A DNA stretch of 64,000 nucleotides from JBQQPY01 sp052258065 (GCA_052258065.1 JBQQPY010000002.1:124001-188000); one strand, 5' to 3'. Shown: positions 39,542 to 49,461, counted from the first letter of the stretch. The notes: generated by a model not told the origin, from the sequence alone. Translations and numbers: made by a program.

Positions 39542-39694
39542 AACTCAACCTGCATTCGTCCTTCCTTCTCTTAGACACAAACTATCTAATTCCTCATCAT
39601 CACCCAGTCCTATATCATTATATAGACCCTGCTCTTACAGTCTTTTTATAGCAAGATGGCTAGTGAGCAATATAGTGGAAGTAAAACATTATAC

Positions 39695-39990
39695 TGATTA
39701 AGAGCCATAGCCAGGCAGGCAACGCACCAGCATCTACTTTGGCTAAAACATTTTTTATCTATTTTAGTTTATTAAAAATCCACTCATCTATATGCTATGA
39801 CTAATTTTTTCCTGAGGTATGAATAAAAATTCATAAAGCAAAAATTTAAGATCGAAAATAATTATATTGATTAAGACCGATATCTCTGCACGTGCAGAAG
39901 CGAATGACTGGTTCTATTCCCTTAGGGGCATAGAAAACGCGACAACACTTACACAGGAGAAAGATAGAATTAGGCACGCTTCTACATCAG
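39695..39990 (+). mobile_element. IS481 start fused to IS630 left-end fragment
   Basis: 39,695-39,743 matches the IS481 N-terminal coding start (AGCCATAGCCAGGCAGGCAA..). From 39,744 the IS630 left end begins (ACATTTTTTATCTATTTTAG) and is followed to the CTCTGCACGTGCAGAAGC segment shared with the copy at 14,080. Both are truncated. Confidence 0.5.
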
Positions 39991-40629
39991 CTTAGCGAAT
40001 ATCGTATCTACTATATTTTATAAAATTGCGCCTTGCGCGCGCTGGAAAGCTGTTTTTATTTAAAATAAGTACAAGCTAAAATATTAACTAATAAAAATAT
40101 TAATTTAGATTGCATATTTCGTGTATTTCCCTTAGGAATCGATCGGTTAATAACGCCTTAGGCAGGCAGCCGGATAGCATAGTCTTAGTAATCGCTCTAT
40201 CTTTTAAGGTCTGTCCGCCTAGCTTGGCTGTGATATAAGTATCTAAAAATCCTATGCTAAAAAAGCTTGCCATCGCTGCTAAAGCGAGCGATAATTTAAG
40301 AATAGAACAAATCAGTTGCCTTTATGATTTCTAGCTTGACATTACATATTGAATAACAAATGAAAACGCTTAAGCTTAATGTAAACGCTATTAGTAGTAA
40401 ATACTAATCTTCTATGCTGCATGCCTGCTCTTACCGACAAACGCTTCCAGTCGCATTACTTCTTCCGACGTGAGGGTTATAATGTATTTTCCTATTTTTT
40501 AAATTTTAGCAGCTCTAATCACAGATACTGCAGGCACCTCTTTTGCGCGTTAAGACACTGATTGCACGATAATCATTCGGCAATTCATCAACAAAGCCTG
40601 CTGTAGTACAAAGACAAGCGATAAGATTA
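39991..40629. other. Gene-free region upstream of cysT
   Basis: No gene recognised. On the minus strand 40,140-40,330 reads LDTYITAKLGGQTLKDRAIT, then MLSGCLPKALLTDRF, which looks like protein-coding remnant, possibly of a transposase I cannot name. 40,355-40,460 resembles 1,450-1,560. The right breakpoint of the proposed inversion lies at the end of this stretch. Confidence 0.35.
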
Positions 40630-40703
40630 GGCGCGTTGGCAGAGTGGCCATGCAACGGATTGCAAATCCGTAGACCTCGGTTCGACTCCGGGACGCGCCT
40701 CCA
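40630..40703 (+). tRNA. cysT: tRNA-Cys (GCA)
   Basis: GGCGCGTTGGCAGAGTGGCC, anticodon arm ACGGATTGCAAATCCGT with GCA, T arm CGGTTCGACTCCGGG, acceptor ACGCGCC, encoded TCCA. It is followed 16 bases later by tRNA-Leu, as in E. coli cysT-leuZ, but glyW, its usual left neighbour, is at 23.2 kb on the minus strand. Confidence 0.95.
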
Positions 40704-40718
40704 GTTTTGTTTTCCCGG

Positions 40719-40804
40719 ACCCGGGTGGTGGAATCGGTAGACACAAGGGATTTAAAATCCCTCGGCTTTTGGCTATACGAGTTCAAATCTCGTCCCGGGT
40801 ATCA
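40719..40804 (+). tRNA. leuZ: tRNA-Leu (TAA)
   Basis: The acceptor ACCCGGG pairs perfectly with CCCGGGT. The anticodon arm AGGGATTTAAAATCCCT carries TAA, the long variable arm marks a class II tRNA, and the T arm is ACGAGTTCAAATCTCGT. Two oddities: position 1 is A (G in E. coli leuZ), and the encoded 3' end reads ATCA, so CCA has become TCA and would have to be made by tRNA nucleotidyltransferase after trimming. Confidence 0.92.
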
Positions 40805-40899
40805 CGTAGAAAAATAATAATTATTACAATAAATAAGCCTTTAAATAATAAGGATCTAATCTATCAGCTCCCTAACGCTTGATAAAAAGATCAGCGTCT

Positions 40900-41140
40900 G
40901 CAATACAGAGCCGTTTGTGGATACATCTGTACGCTAAGACGGTGTTCTATATTAAGGCCTGTATATAAACAATCCAACTTGCGCTTCCCAGCGGCGGAGC
41001 GTTTTTTTGTAGAATAAAAAGATAACCTGTAAATTTTTTACTATAGTTTAAAACTATATGTTTTAAATCAACATAAAGCGCATCTATACGCCCGATCTTT
41101 ACGTCGTAAAAATGCCAAACAGGGTTCTGAAGCAATTCCC
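40900..41140 (-). mobile_element. IS481 fragment
   Basis: A minus-strand segment containing CGCTAAGACGGTGTTCTATA and CGGCGGAGCG, degraded versions of the LDIEHRLS and ATGKHEFD coding parts. It ends where the IS630 left end begins. Confidence 0.45.
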
Positions 41141-41602
41141 GGGCCAGAGCATTTTCCATCTATTCCAGTTTATTAAATAATCATTTATCTATATGCCGTG
41201 GCTAATTTTCTCTGGGGTTTAAATAGCACACTCTTACAGTCAAGACTGAAGATCGCAAATAATCGGATTGACTCAGACAGACAGCTCTGCAGATGTAGCG
41301 GCAATAAATATTAAAAAAGCGCTTCTGCTGAGACTCGTTAGAGTAAGCAATTCCGTGAGACCGGAAGTCGATAAAGTAATCAACGGATATACTTTCCTTG
41401 ATTATATAGAACAGGTACTTATTGCTTTGAATCCTATCAAGATAGCGTTTCCCAATCTAAAATCACTGCTTAGAAAAGCTGCAGCAAAAACTGTTAATGC
41501 GTTGTGAAATCAGATTGCTCAAGCTACTGAGTCAATTTTTTTATAAAAATTGCGAAAATGCTCATCTCAGCGGAATATAATCCGGAATAGATGAAAGCGC
41601 TC
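41141..41602 (+). mobile_element. IS630 deletion derivative truncating tyrR
   Basis: Left end GAGCATTTTCCATCTATTCC, right end GGAATAGATGAAAGCGCTCT. Only about 460 bases remain, with the catalytic core deleted. Readable pieces include ALNPIKIAFPNLKSLLRKAA, then KTVNAL. tyrR sequence follows at once, with the regulator's first residues missing. Confidence 0.55.
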
Positions 41603-41604
41603 TA

Positions 41605-43045
41605 ACCTGGATGTGGATTCTGACCTACTTACCCCCGACAGCAGGCTGGGCGTTCACCTTTACCCAACTGGAATTCGATATTCCCCGATTATTGATGGCA
41701 GACATTCGCTAAATAGACCGCGTGACCGACGCGCACACCGTTGCCTGTATACAAACTGAACGCGACTCGCGCGCGATACATGCTATTCTTGCCGCGATGC
41801 TGGAACCCCTATTCTCTATCAACCTTAAAAGCCGAATCGCATTATCTAATCCAGAGGTGGCGCAATTTTTCAATGTCAGTAAACAGAAACTTATCAGCCA
41901 ATCCGTATTATTGCTGATTGTTAATTTTCATTTCAATTGTTAGCTTGAGGAAACAGTACAGCTTCCGGCTGCCGAACGAGTCGTAATTTACGGTGAAGAT
42001 TTCCTGCTGGATATCACCCCGCGCAATTGCCGGGGAACGATCGCAATCACCGTCGGCGCTATCGTCATATAGAAATCGGTGGAAAACATGGAAAGGAAAT
42101 TAAAAGACTATTCGTTTCACACCAATAGTGCGTTTAATCATCTATTGGCTAGCAGCAAGCCTATGCGCTCAGTTATCAATAATGCCAGAAGGCGATACTG
42201 GACTCGTCCCCGCTGATAATCGATGAGACCAGTACCGGGGAATATTTATTGGCGAACGCCTGCTATCTGCGCGGCACCCCTAAAAGTAATCCCTTTTGCC
42301 TCTCAACTACTCCGCTTGCCCGGTTAAGTCGCCGAAAGCGAGCTGTTTTGCCATGCCGTAGGCGCTTACCTCAACGCACTCGAGAGTAAAAAGGTTTTTT
42401 GAACAGGCAGACGGCGAATCCCTTCCGTTGGATAACATTAGCGAAAATGCCGCGGCGCATGCAAAAAAAGTTATTGCGCTTTTTTGAAAACAGCACTTTC
42501 CGCCGGGTAGAGGCAACAAGGAATTGCATCTGGATGTGCGACTAATTTGCGCCACACAGAATAATCTACTCAAACTGACACCGAACGGCTATTTCCGAAA
42601 AGATGTGCATTATCGCTTGAACGCGCTTACCCTGACAATCCTGCCGTTGCGCGAGCGCCCAGAAGATATTATTCCGTTAGCGTCACTGTTTTTCGCCCGA
42701 TTCTACGACGAACAAGAGCTGATGTGGCCGCGCCTAGCGCCGGCTCTGGTTGCTAGATTAAGATTTTATCCCCTTGGCTGGGCAACGTGCCGCAGTTGAA
42801 ACTGCGCTTTATTACACGCGATGGCGCAAGCAGGAAGAACCGACGTTATTCACAAAAGATATTAACCCGCTTAACTTTAGTCAGGTCCTGCGGCTAACGG
42901 ACGACCAATTGAACGGTTCGCCAGATGACATCAGCAAACGGTTTAAGCGTTCAGTTTAACCCTCCTCTAGGATACGCATCCTAGACTTTGCAAACTGGCG
43001 AAACGGCTTAAAGCATTCCATACCGCCATTTCTAATAAATATAGA
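41605..43045 (+). pseudogene. tyrR: Transcriptional regulator TyrR pseudogene
   Basis: TyrR controls aromatic amino-acid synthesis and transport. In several frames it reads FTFTQLEFDIPRLLMADIR, VTDAHTVACIQTERDSRAIH, AMLEPLFSINLKSRIALSNP, then after a large scrambled central part FFEQADGESLPLDNISENA, HLDVRLICATQNNLLKLTPN, GYFRKDVHYRLNALTLTILP, LRERPEDIIPLASLFFARF, and DISKRFKRSV with KLAKRL at the end. These match the ACT/PAS N-terminus, the AAA sigma-54-type centre and the C-terminal helix-turn-helix. The N-terminus is lost to IS630, and multiple stops are present. The order tyrR-tpx-ycjG is kept. Confidence 0.85.
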
Positions 43046-43515
43046 CACTAAGCGTGCTAAATCGACTTTCACGGCCTCTCGCCGGTAGACCGGTAAGAGA
43101 CGCAACGTTGGTCAGCACGATGCACTGATCGCTATGCAATCATGCTGCCGGAATGCTGGATCGCGCAACGCGGGAAAGACGATTATCTCCTGCCCAGCTC
43201 TTCGTCGCCGCAAAGTTGTTTCTGGGCAAACAGCAAGTCGACGGAGACACAGAATACCAGAATATTATCGAGCGCTCTCGGTACTTAATTGCACTTGCGT
43301 ACTGACGTTGCGCATGGACCAGTTTCTATGCTCGGTAAAATATTAAGAATATTAAGTTAACCAATATGCCTTTTCAAGGTCACATCAGCTAAAAGGTCAC
43401 ATCAGATAAATCGGTGGCAACCAGTAAAAAAATCTGGCGCTTTGGCATCTTGTGCCAAAAACGCACTGGCCACCGTAACCGGCTGGCTTTTCAAAGTAAT
43501 GGTCTTTGACATAAA
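43040..43515 (-). pseudogene. tpx: Thiol peroxidase pseudogene
   Basis: Tpx reduces peroxides with thioredoxin. The minus strand from 43,515 reads SKTITLKSQPVTVASAFLAQ, then DAKAPDFF, a frameshift, SDVTLK, NILPSIETGPCATSVRKCN (equivalent of NIFPSIDTGVCAASVRKFN, with the peroxidatic cysteine retained), DNILVFCVSVDLLFAQKQLC, then scrambled sequence to about 43,040. Many frameshifts and stops are present. Position and opposite direction to tyrR agree with E. coli. Confidence 0.8.
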
Positions 43516-43599
43516 TCGTATCTTTTTGGGTGCAGTCTACGATTCATTAAGAGAATAAGCGTAATTGAGCCGAATTACGAAATTTCTTCTTCCCCTTTG

Positions 43600-44135
43600 C
43601 GATAGGCGGTTTTTCCATTTATCCTTTTGATTTAAAAAATAATTTATTAAAAATTCATGATAAGAACAATGCATTTTTATCCGAAGGCTTAGCTGTTGGC
43701 AACGTTGTTCGTCATTGCACACGGCAAGCGTACCGAAGTTTAGGTAATGATGAATATTAAGCAGGATAGAGTACGTGGTATTAACAAATGTATGCCCTAT
43801 CCATTTTACGGTGAAACAAGGCTTCGGTTACCAAGCAAATCAACTGCATCTTACACGGCATAGAACAGGGTATAAAATGGGACGCCTTGCTGCAATTACT
43901 GCCCGATGGCGCCGCTCGCAACGCCATCGATAGCGCGCTGTGGGATTTAGAGAGCTAGGCGACCACCTAAACGTTGGGAGAATATCCCCGTGTCGCTCCG
44001 TAAAGTCGGATCGACAAGGCAACGATCCTGGCTATTAATGAGTTAAAGAACATGGTCAAAGCGGCCGGCGTTACTGGGCTGGGAGCGCCCGATTGCTAAA
44101 AGTTAAACTAGATAACACCCCTTTTATTTTTGCCA
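43600..44135 (+). pseudogene. ycjG: L-Ala-D/L-Glu epimerase pseudogene
   Basis: YcjG epimerises murein dipeptides (enolase superfamily). The recognisable pieces are CMPYPFYGE near 43,790 (E. coli CTPYPRYGE), IEQGIKWDALLQLLPDGAAR and NAIDSALWDLES near 43,865-43,955 (LEKGLTREELQKILPAGAARNALDCALWDL), and near 44,095 KLKLDNTP (LLKVKLDNH). The rest, including most of the catalytic barrel, is deleted. It follows tpx, as in E. coli. Confidence 0.7.
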
Positions 44136-44967
44136 CCTCTTTGCGTCCTGCAGACTTTCTACTGTTGAGTTATGCTTATTTCTGATGTGCCTGAATTCGG
44201 AGAGGGCGCAGTATCCTGCTGATTGATTTTGTGGATGATTTCAATAACAGAGAGATGTTAAGCCATACAAAAGTTTGCCTTATAAACATTATCGAAACCA
44301 GAGATTACCATTATTCATTTTTATAAACTCATTGGTAATAGTGCAAGACAGCTGATAGCCGCTATCGTTTCTGACTAGGCTGGAAATCACGCTACAACAA
44401 AACACTAAACGCCGCCTTGAGTAGCCGAATTTGAGTATCGATTTAACTGACGTTATGACTTAGAAGCACTAATAACCGCGCTTCTTGGTAACAGAATTAA
44501 AAGCAACCAAAATGCTATATAGCCTGTTCAGCTGGATAAAATTCATAATCATGTACTTTTGATTCTTTTGCTGGTATTGAGGATTTCTACGTCACACTGT
44601 AATAATTCTAGTTTTGAGAAAAAAATAATAGTAATTATTTAATTATCTGAGTACATATTAAGCTGGAGTTACACTGGAAAGAAAAAACTTTTAAGTAGAT
44701 GCCATAAAATTACAGTGAGCACGCTCGTGGCGACTATCGCTTTTTTTGCGAAGTGTTTTAGTGCTGTGACTAAAGGCAAAACGTCGTAGGCGAATGCCTA
44801 GCGATGGCCGCGTAACCCGGAAATAATCCGCCGCAGTTCTTGTATTAAGCCCGCTAGATAAGTATAATTACGCTTTATTTTTAACCATACACTTATGATG
44901 TTCCTTGTTTCCATGGGCCGCGGCTTGACCCCGAAAGGAGACTAAATAATCCGTAAGGAGCAATTTT
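44136..44967. other. Region upstream of rpsF, IS1595 and repeat debris
   Basis: 44,395-44,530 encodes, in mixed frames, YLSEFEYRFN, a stop, RYDLEALITALLGN, the ISXO2/IS1595 C-terminal signature also seen near 10.75 kb. 44,585-44,660 (TTTCTACGTCACACTGTAAT..) is similar to 2,560-2,640. The last 100 bases form the rpsF leader. No other gene is visible between ycjG and rpsF. Confidence 0.5.
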
Positions 44968-45363
44968 ATGCGTCATTACGAAATCGTTTTTATGGTTCAT
45001 CCCGATCAAAGCGATCAGGTTCCTGGTATGATCGAACGCTACAGCACCCTGATTACCAGCGCTGAAGGCAAGATTCATCGCTTAGAGGACTGGGGCCGGC
45101 GTCAGTTAGCTTACCTGATTAACAAACTACATAAAGCGCACTATGTTCTGCTAAACGTAGAAGCACCGCAAGAAGCAATCGATGAACTGGAAACTGCTTT
45201 CCGTTTCAATGACGCCGTTATCCGCAGCATGATTATGCGCGTTAAGCACGCCGTCACTGAAGCATCTCCAATGGTTAAAGCGAAAGATGAACGCCGCGAT
45301 CGGCGTGAAGATTTTGCCACTGATACCAACGAAGATGCCGACCCTGAGAATTCTGAAGAGTAA
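44968..45363 (+). CDS. rpsF: 30S ribosomal protein S6
   Basis: S6 binds S18 on the platform of the 30S subunit. The product is 131 residues, the E. coli length. It starts MRHYEIVFMVHPDQSDQVPG, has the central RLEDWGRRQLAYLINKLHKA near residue 42, and the long acidic tail with NEDADPENSEE that is modified with glutamates in E. coli. Ribosome-binding site AAGGAG is 9 bases upstream. First gene of the intact rpsF-priB-rpsR-rplI operon. Confidence 0.97.
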   Translation: MRHYEIVFMVHPDQSDQVPGMIERYSTLITSAEGKIHRLEDWGRRQLAYLINKLHKAHYVLLNVEAPQEAIDELETAFRFNDAVIRSMIMRVKHAVTEASPMVKAKDERRDRREDFATDTNEDADPENSEE

Positions 45364-45366
45364 TCG

Positions 45367-45687
45367 ATGATACCGGCAAACCGTCTGATGCTGTCGGGCA
45401 CTGTGTGCAAGACACCCATCCGCAAGGTCAGCCCGTCAGGTATCCTGCATTGCCAGTTCGTGCTTAATCACCGCTCTGTGCAGCAAGAGGCAAGTTTTCT
45501 ACGCCAGGCATGGTGCCGACTTCCCGTAGTAGTTAGTGGAAAAGAAACTCTCGATATGACTCATAGTATAACGGTGGGCGCGCAGATCACCGTGCAGGGG
45601 TTCATCAGTTGTCATCAAGGGCGTAATGGCCTTAGCAAAATAGTTCTGCATGCCAAGCAGATTGATTTGATAGATTCTGGAGACTAG
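45367..45687 (+). CDS. priB: Primosomal replication protein N (PriB)
   Basis: PriB is a single-strand DNA-binding OB-fold dimer that helps PriA restart stalled forks. The 106-residue product (E. coli 104) starts 4 bases after rpsF. It reads NRLMLSGTVCKTPIRKVSPS, GILHCQFVLNHRSVQQEASF, HSITVGAQITVQGFISCHQG, then NGLSKIVLHAKQIDLIDSGD. Start MIPANRL is two residues longer than MTNRL in E. coli. Confidence 0.95.
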   Translation: MIPANRLMLSGTVCKTPIRKVSPSGILHCQFVLNHRSVQQEASFLRQAWCRLPVVVSGKETLDMTHSITVGAQITVQGFISCHQGRNGLSKIVLHAKQIDLIDSGD

Positions 45688-45691
45688 CCCT

Positions 45692-45919
45692 ATGGCACGC
45701 TATTTCCGTCGTCGCAAGTTCTGCCGTTTCACTGCAGAAAGCGTTACTGAAATCGATTATAAAGACATCGCTACGCTGAAAAACTATATCACTGAAAGCA
45801 ATAAAATTGTCCCAAGCCGCATTACTGGTACTCAAGCTAAATACCAACGTCAGCTTGCCCGTGCGATTAAGCGTGCTCGCTACCTTTCACTATTGCCGTA
45901 TACTGATCGCCATCAGTAA
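45692..45919 (+). CDS. rpsR: 30S ribosomal protein S18
   Basis: S18 pairs with S6 on the 30S platform. The product is 75 residues, the E. coli length. It starts MARYFRRRKFCRFTAESVTE and continues DIATLKNYITESNKIVPSRI and YQRQLARAIKRARYLSLLPY. The overlap of GGAGACTAG (the priB stop region) with the rpsR ribosome-binding site indicates tight coupling. Confidence 0.97.
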   Translation: MARYFRRRKFCRFTAESVTEIDYKDIATLKNYITESNKIVPSRITGTQAKYQRQLARAIKRARYLSLLPYTDRHQ

Positions 45920-45964
45920 TCGGTTATTTTTCACTAAGTCTTTGACAGGATAAGATATAAGATA

Positions 45965-46417
45965 ATGGAAGTAATTCTGCTTGATAAAGTTATTAACCTT
46001 GGCAGTTTAGGTGATCAGGTTAAGGTTAAGGCAGGCTATGCTCGTAACTTCTTAGTGCCGCAAGGAAAAGCGGTGCCAGCCACTAAGAAAAACGTGGAAT
46101 ATTTCGAAGCGCGGCGTGCTGAACTGCGAGCCAAACTGGCGGATGCTCAGGCTAAAGCTAAAACACGCGCTGCGAAAATCAATGAACTAGGGAGCGTCAC
46201 TATCACCTCCAAAGCGGGTGACGAAGGTAAGCTGTTCGGCTCTATTGGTACTCGCGACATCGCCAACGCCATTACTGCCGTTGGCGTTAACGTCGCTAAA
46301 AGCGAAGTGCGTCTACCGAACGGTGTTCTGCGCACTACTGGCGACCACGAAGTCAGCATCCAGGTACACAGCGATGTTTTTGCTGCTCTAAATGTGTTAG
46401 TTGTACCTGAAGCGTAA
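45965..46417 (+). CDS. rplI: 50S ribosomal protein L9
   Basis: L9 is the elongated two-domain protein at the base of the L1 stalk. The product is 150 residues (E. coli 149). It reads MEVILLDKVINLGSLGDQVK, VKAGYARNFLVPQGKAVPAT, the connecting helix ARRAELRAKLADAQAKAKTR, and the C-terminal domain GKLFGSIGTRDIANAITA. Last gene of the operon, undamaged. Confidence 0.97.
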   Translation: MEVILLDKVINLGSLGDQVKVKAGYARNFLVPQGKAVPATKKNVEYFEARRAELRAKLADAQAKAKTRAAKINELGSVTITSKAGDEGKLFGSIGTRDIANAITAVGVNVAKSEVRLPNGVLRTTGDHEVSIQVHSDVFAALNVLVVPEA

Positions 46418-46800
46418 TCGCCATATTATGCGGCGTTAAAACACCGACCCTATGGCGGCTTCTTGTTATTGAGCCGCCACATAAATACGAATAGTAACCG
46501 ACTGTACGTTAGTCTTTTCATTTGGCGCCGCACGGTTCAGCTAGCTTCAAGGAGCAGCGACAGCAGCCGTTATGTTAACGCCACCGGCATTTAATGTCGG
46601 ACTGCAACGTAAAATGCAATAGACTATCTGCGCCGGGTTCTATTTCGATCGGCATAGCAGTACATCGCTCGTCATTCCGAACCTGACTTTTTTCTTTTCA
46701 TCTTAACAGTAAGAAGCTATAAATCATTTACTTTTCAAGGTATATATAGTTATATTTCAAGATATATATAGTTATACTGTTTTATAAACTCAGAACGTCA
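46418..46800. other. Region downstream of rplI
   Basis: A stem TGGCGGCT...AGCCGCCA at 46,451-46,480 could end the operon, though no T-run follows. After it there is no recognisable gene. The segment CGTCATTCCGAACCTGACTT near 46,670 resembles 37,745, and two tandem copies of AAG(G/A)TATATATAGTTATA lie at 46,737-46,770. Confidence 0.4.
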
Positions 46801-47165
46801 AATCTTCAATCTGTCGTATCCAATAATATAGTATTTTCTTTTCGCATAGTTCATATTTAATGGTTTTCCAGTATTTATAGACTATAACTGAGTTTTACTG
46901 CCTAATACTGATTGAGACAATTTCTGATTTAGGTAAAGAATGACGAATAGAACACTATCTTAGCCGACTGATAGACCCAACAAAAATAGTATAATCAAGT
47001 ACTTTAATTTGTGTATGGGGAAGATACACTGCAAACGACTATTTCCGTTCTGTTGAAGAGCCGCAAATTACACTGCATGGCTCTATTGAGCAGTAAAACT
47101 CTATTGCAGTCTATGCAATATTAGCACAAAATAAAATCAACTATTCTACTTTTCGGGATATTACA
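46800..47165. mobile_element. Palindromic IS481 mini-element
   Basis: The left side (46,868-46,935) is an inverted IS481 right end (TATAGACTATAACTGAGTTT, TACTGCCTAATACTGATTG). The right side (46,940-47,165) is the normal right half of a plus-strand copy, ending AGCAGTAAAACTCTATTGCA and CTTTTCGGGATATTACA. Two copies of the same end now face outward around a short internal fragment with no coding capacity. Confidence 0.55.
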
Positions 47166-47308
47166 CGTTGTAAATGCCCAAAAACCAGCGCATAGCCATC
47201 ATCAGAGCACTACATGCCAAGGGACCGCTAATAAAAGTACCGTAAATAAATTTTTTCTGCATAGAAAGCGATGCGTTATGAACGGGTATAAGGCGCTTAT
47301 TAAATAAT

Positions 47309-47323
47309 ACCGGCTACGCCGGT
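47309..47323 (-). terminator. Possible sppA terminator
   Basis: ACCGGCGTAGCCGGT hairpin 63 bases past the sppA stop on the minus strand, followed by ATTATTTAA. Six-base-pair stem and imperfect T-tract, so only moderately convincing. Confidence 0.4.
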
Positions 47324-47385
47324 CTAACGCGTCTGAAAAAGGCCCAGTTTTGACCGGGCATTGATGTGGGACGCGGCAGGTTCCT

Positions 47386-49239
47386 TTAGCGCACCACTGG
47401 TTTGCAGGAGAAACAGAAAGCATAACGGTTTTGCGGATCGTTCCATTTAAACTCCAAGCTGGTATCCATCTTAGGCAGGTTGACTGCCTGGGTAACCGGC
47501 GCTGGCAGCCAAGACTGAATCAGTCTAGAAATTAAGGCATCCACCGACGTGCTAATTTTTGTAAACAGTAAATCTAAAAGCCCTAGCTCAACCCGATACC
47601 AGTTTAACTGATATTGCTTCAACTGGGCTAGTTCAGCGGCTTTACTTACCGCGTCGTCGAAGTCTCCTAATTTATCCACTAGCCCGTTTTGTGCAGCATC
47701 GCTGCCAATCCAGACATGGCCTTGAGCAATATTATTGACCTCTTCTGCCGTCTTGTGGCGGGATTTCGCAACTAAGTCGATAAAGTTGTGATAGCCATTT
47801 TCAACATTAAGCTGCATCATCTGTGAGAATTCAGACGGCAGCATTTTTGTCATCGACACATCCGCTATCGGCGATGTGGCGACGCCATCGGTGTGGACAC
47901 CGATGGCGTCGAGAGAACTCTCCATGGTGTTAATTACCCCAAAGATACCAATTGATCCGGTCAGGGTACTGGCGCTAGCGATGATATAATTGGCGGGCGT
48001 GGACACCCAATAACCGCCGGAGGCCGCCACACTGCCCATGGAGACCACTACAGGCTTGCCTTCGGCGCGCGCGGCGGCAAGCTCTGCGCGAATAACTTCA
48101 GATGCGCTGACACTGCCGCCGGGGCTGTTGACCCGGAACACGATTGCTTTGATATCGGGATCCAATCTGGCATCACGGATCTGGTCGGCGGTGGTGTCGC
48201 CGCCGACTGACCCGGGTCTTTCCGGGCCGTCAATAATAGCGCCGTTTGCGAAAATTACGGCGATTTTGCTACCTTGTTGCGACAACTGTGCGGACTGATA
48301 ATCATAAATACTGATACCGTTGAAGGCCTTGTCCCGCTTGTTCCAGCCAAACTCTTTAGTCAGCGCCTCATCAATCGCTGAACGAGACGCCACCTCATCG
48401 ACCCATTTTTGATTAAGCGCAAATTGCGCGCTATTGCCCTGTACAGCTCGCAAACCCTCCAGCATTGCCTGGACACCAGGGAAAAATTGCTGTGGAGTAA
48501 TTTGCCGGTTGGCGGCAGCTATCGCCAGATAATGCTGCCAAAGTTGACATACCCAACGACTATCGGCATCGCGGGCTTCGTCGGACATATGATCGCGCAA
48601 GAAAGGTTCAACCGCAGATTTATAAATTCCAACACGGAAGATGTGTCTATTAATTTTTAGCTTATCAAGCAAGGTCTTATAGTAGAAATTACTCGTTGCG
48701 ATACCCTGTAAATCTACGGCGCCTTGCGGCGTAAGATAGATTTTATTAGCATAGCTAGCAAGGAAGTATTGCGCTTGGCTATAATGGTCGCCTACGGCAT
48801 AGATAGGTTTGCCGCTATCGCGGAATTCGCGGAGCGCCTTACCTATGTACTCCAGGGATACCTGATCTGCTCCGGAGAAATCTTTCAGTAACAGCACTAA
48901 GCAAGTAATATTGATGTCGCTTTTTGCATGGCGCAGTGTATCTACCACGTCAAACAGCGAATTTTCCTGCAATCGACTAGTAGAGGTACCGAGCAATTCG
49001 CGTCGAAGCTGACGGAATTTATTATTTATTGCAGGCTTATCAACTATTGTACCAGTCAGATCCATCACTAATGCACCGCTTCCTAGCCTCGTCGGCGCAT
49101 GTCGTACTTGTAAACAGATCCCGATCACCACGATAACGAGGACCACTAACAACACGTTCAGAATAAATTTACGGATAAAATTCAGTAAACGCCAGCCCCA
49201 TTTAAACGGGCCAGAAATAATTTGCCAGAATGTGCGCAT
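47386..49239 (-). CDS. sppA: Signal peptide peptidase SppA (protease IV)
   Basis: SppA is an inner-membrane serine protease that degrades cleaved signal peptides. The product is 617 residues (E. coli 618). It begins MRTFWQIISGPFKWGWRLLN with a single N-terminal membrane segment (residues about 25-46). It is a duplicated S49 protease. FRVGIYKSAVEPFLRD near residue 205 carries the general-base lysine, and VVSMGSVAASGGYWVSTP near 400-417 the nucleophilic serine. VNSPGGSVSASEVIRAE precedes it. Ribosome-binding site GGAG is visible. No defects are seen. It is divergent from the ydjA remnant, as in E. coli. Confidence 0.95.
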   Translation of the reverse strand: MRTFWQIISGPFKWGWRLLNFIRKFILNVLLVVLVIVVIGICLQVRHAPTRLGSGALVMDLTGTIVDKPAINNKFRQLRRELLGTSTSRLQENSLFDVVDTLRHAKSDINITCLVLLLKDFSGADQVSLEYIGKALREFRDSGKPIYAVGDHYSQAQYFLASYANKIYLTPQGAVDLQGIATSNFYYKTLLDKLKINRHIFRVGIYKSAVEPFLRDHMSDEARDADSRWVCQLWQHYLAIAAANRQITPQQFFPGVQAMLEGLRAVQGNSAQFALNQKWVDEVASRSAIDEALTKEFGWNKRDKAFNGISIYDYQSAQLSQQGSKIAVIFANGAIIDGPERPGSVGGDTTADQIRDARLDPDIKAIVFRVNSPGGSVSASEVIRAELAAARAEGKPVVVSMGSVAASGGYWVSTPANYIIASASTLTGSIGIFGVINTMESSLDAIGVHTDGVATSPIADVSMTKMLPSEFSQMMQLNVENGYHNFIDLVAKSRHKTAEEVNNIAQGHVWIGSDAAQNGLVDKLGDFDDAVSKAAELAQLKQYQLNWYRVELGLLDLLFTKISTSVDALISRLIQSWLPAPVTQAVNLPKMDTSLEFKWNDPQNRYAFCFSCKPVVR

Positions 49240-49461
49240 GAAATCTCCAATAAAATAGTGAAGTGAAAAATCATAATAAAATTTTTCGCTGCGATCTAAA
49301 AAATGCTAGAAGTAAACTTTAACGCTATGCGTTAAGGCTCTCACTTGAGCAAACGAAGAAACGTTAGCATCATCCTGTTTCTACCTTGCCTAATAAGGGC
49401 AGTCATTCGATTACAGGCCAAGGCGCCATGATGCCGTTAACGCCATATCCTACCTTAGAAG

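Noticed and set aside
39426..39701. An open frame over 4.5S RNA
   Set aside because: The sequence and pairing match ffs, and the frame has no ribosome-binding site or family resemblance.
44900..44967. S6:S18-binding autoregulatory leader of rpsF
   Set aside because: Such leaders are known in bacteria, and a GC-rich stretch (CCATGGGCCGCGG) is present, but I could not draw the conserved bulged stem with confidence.
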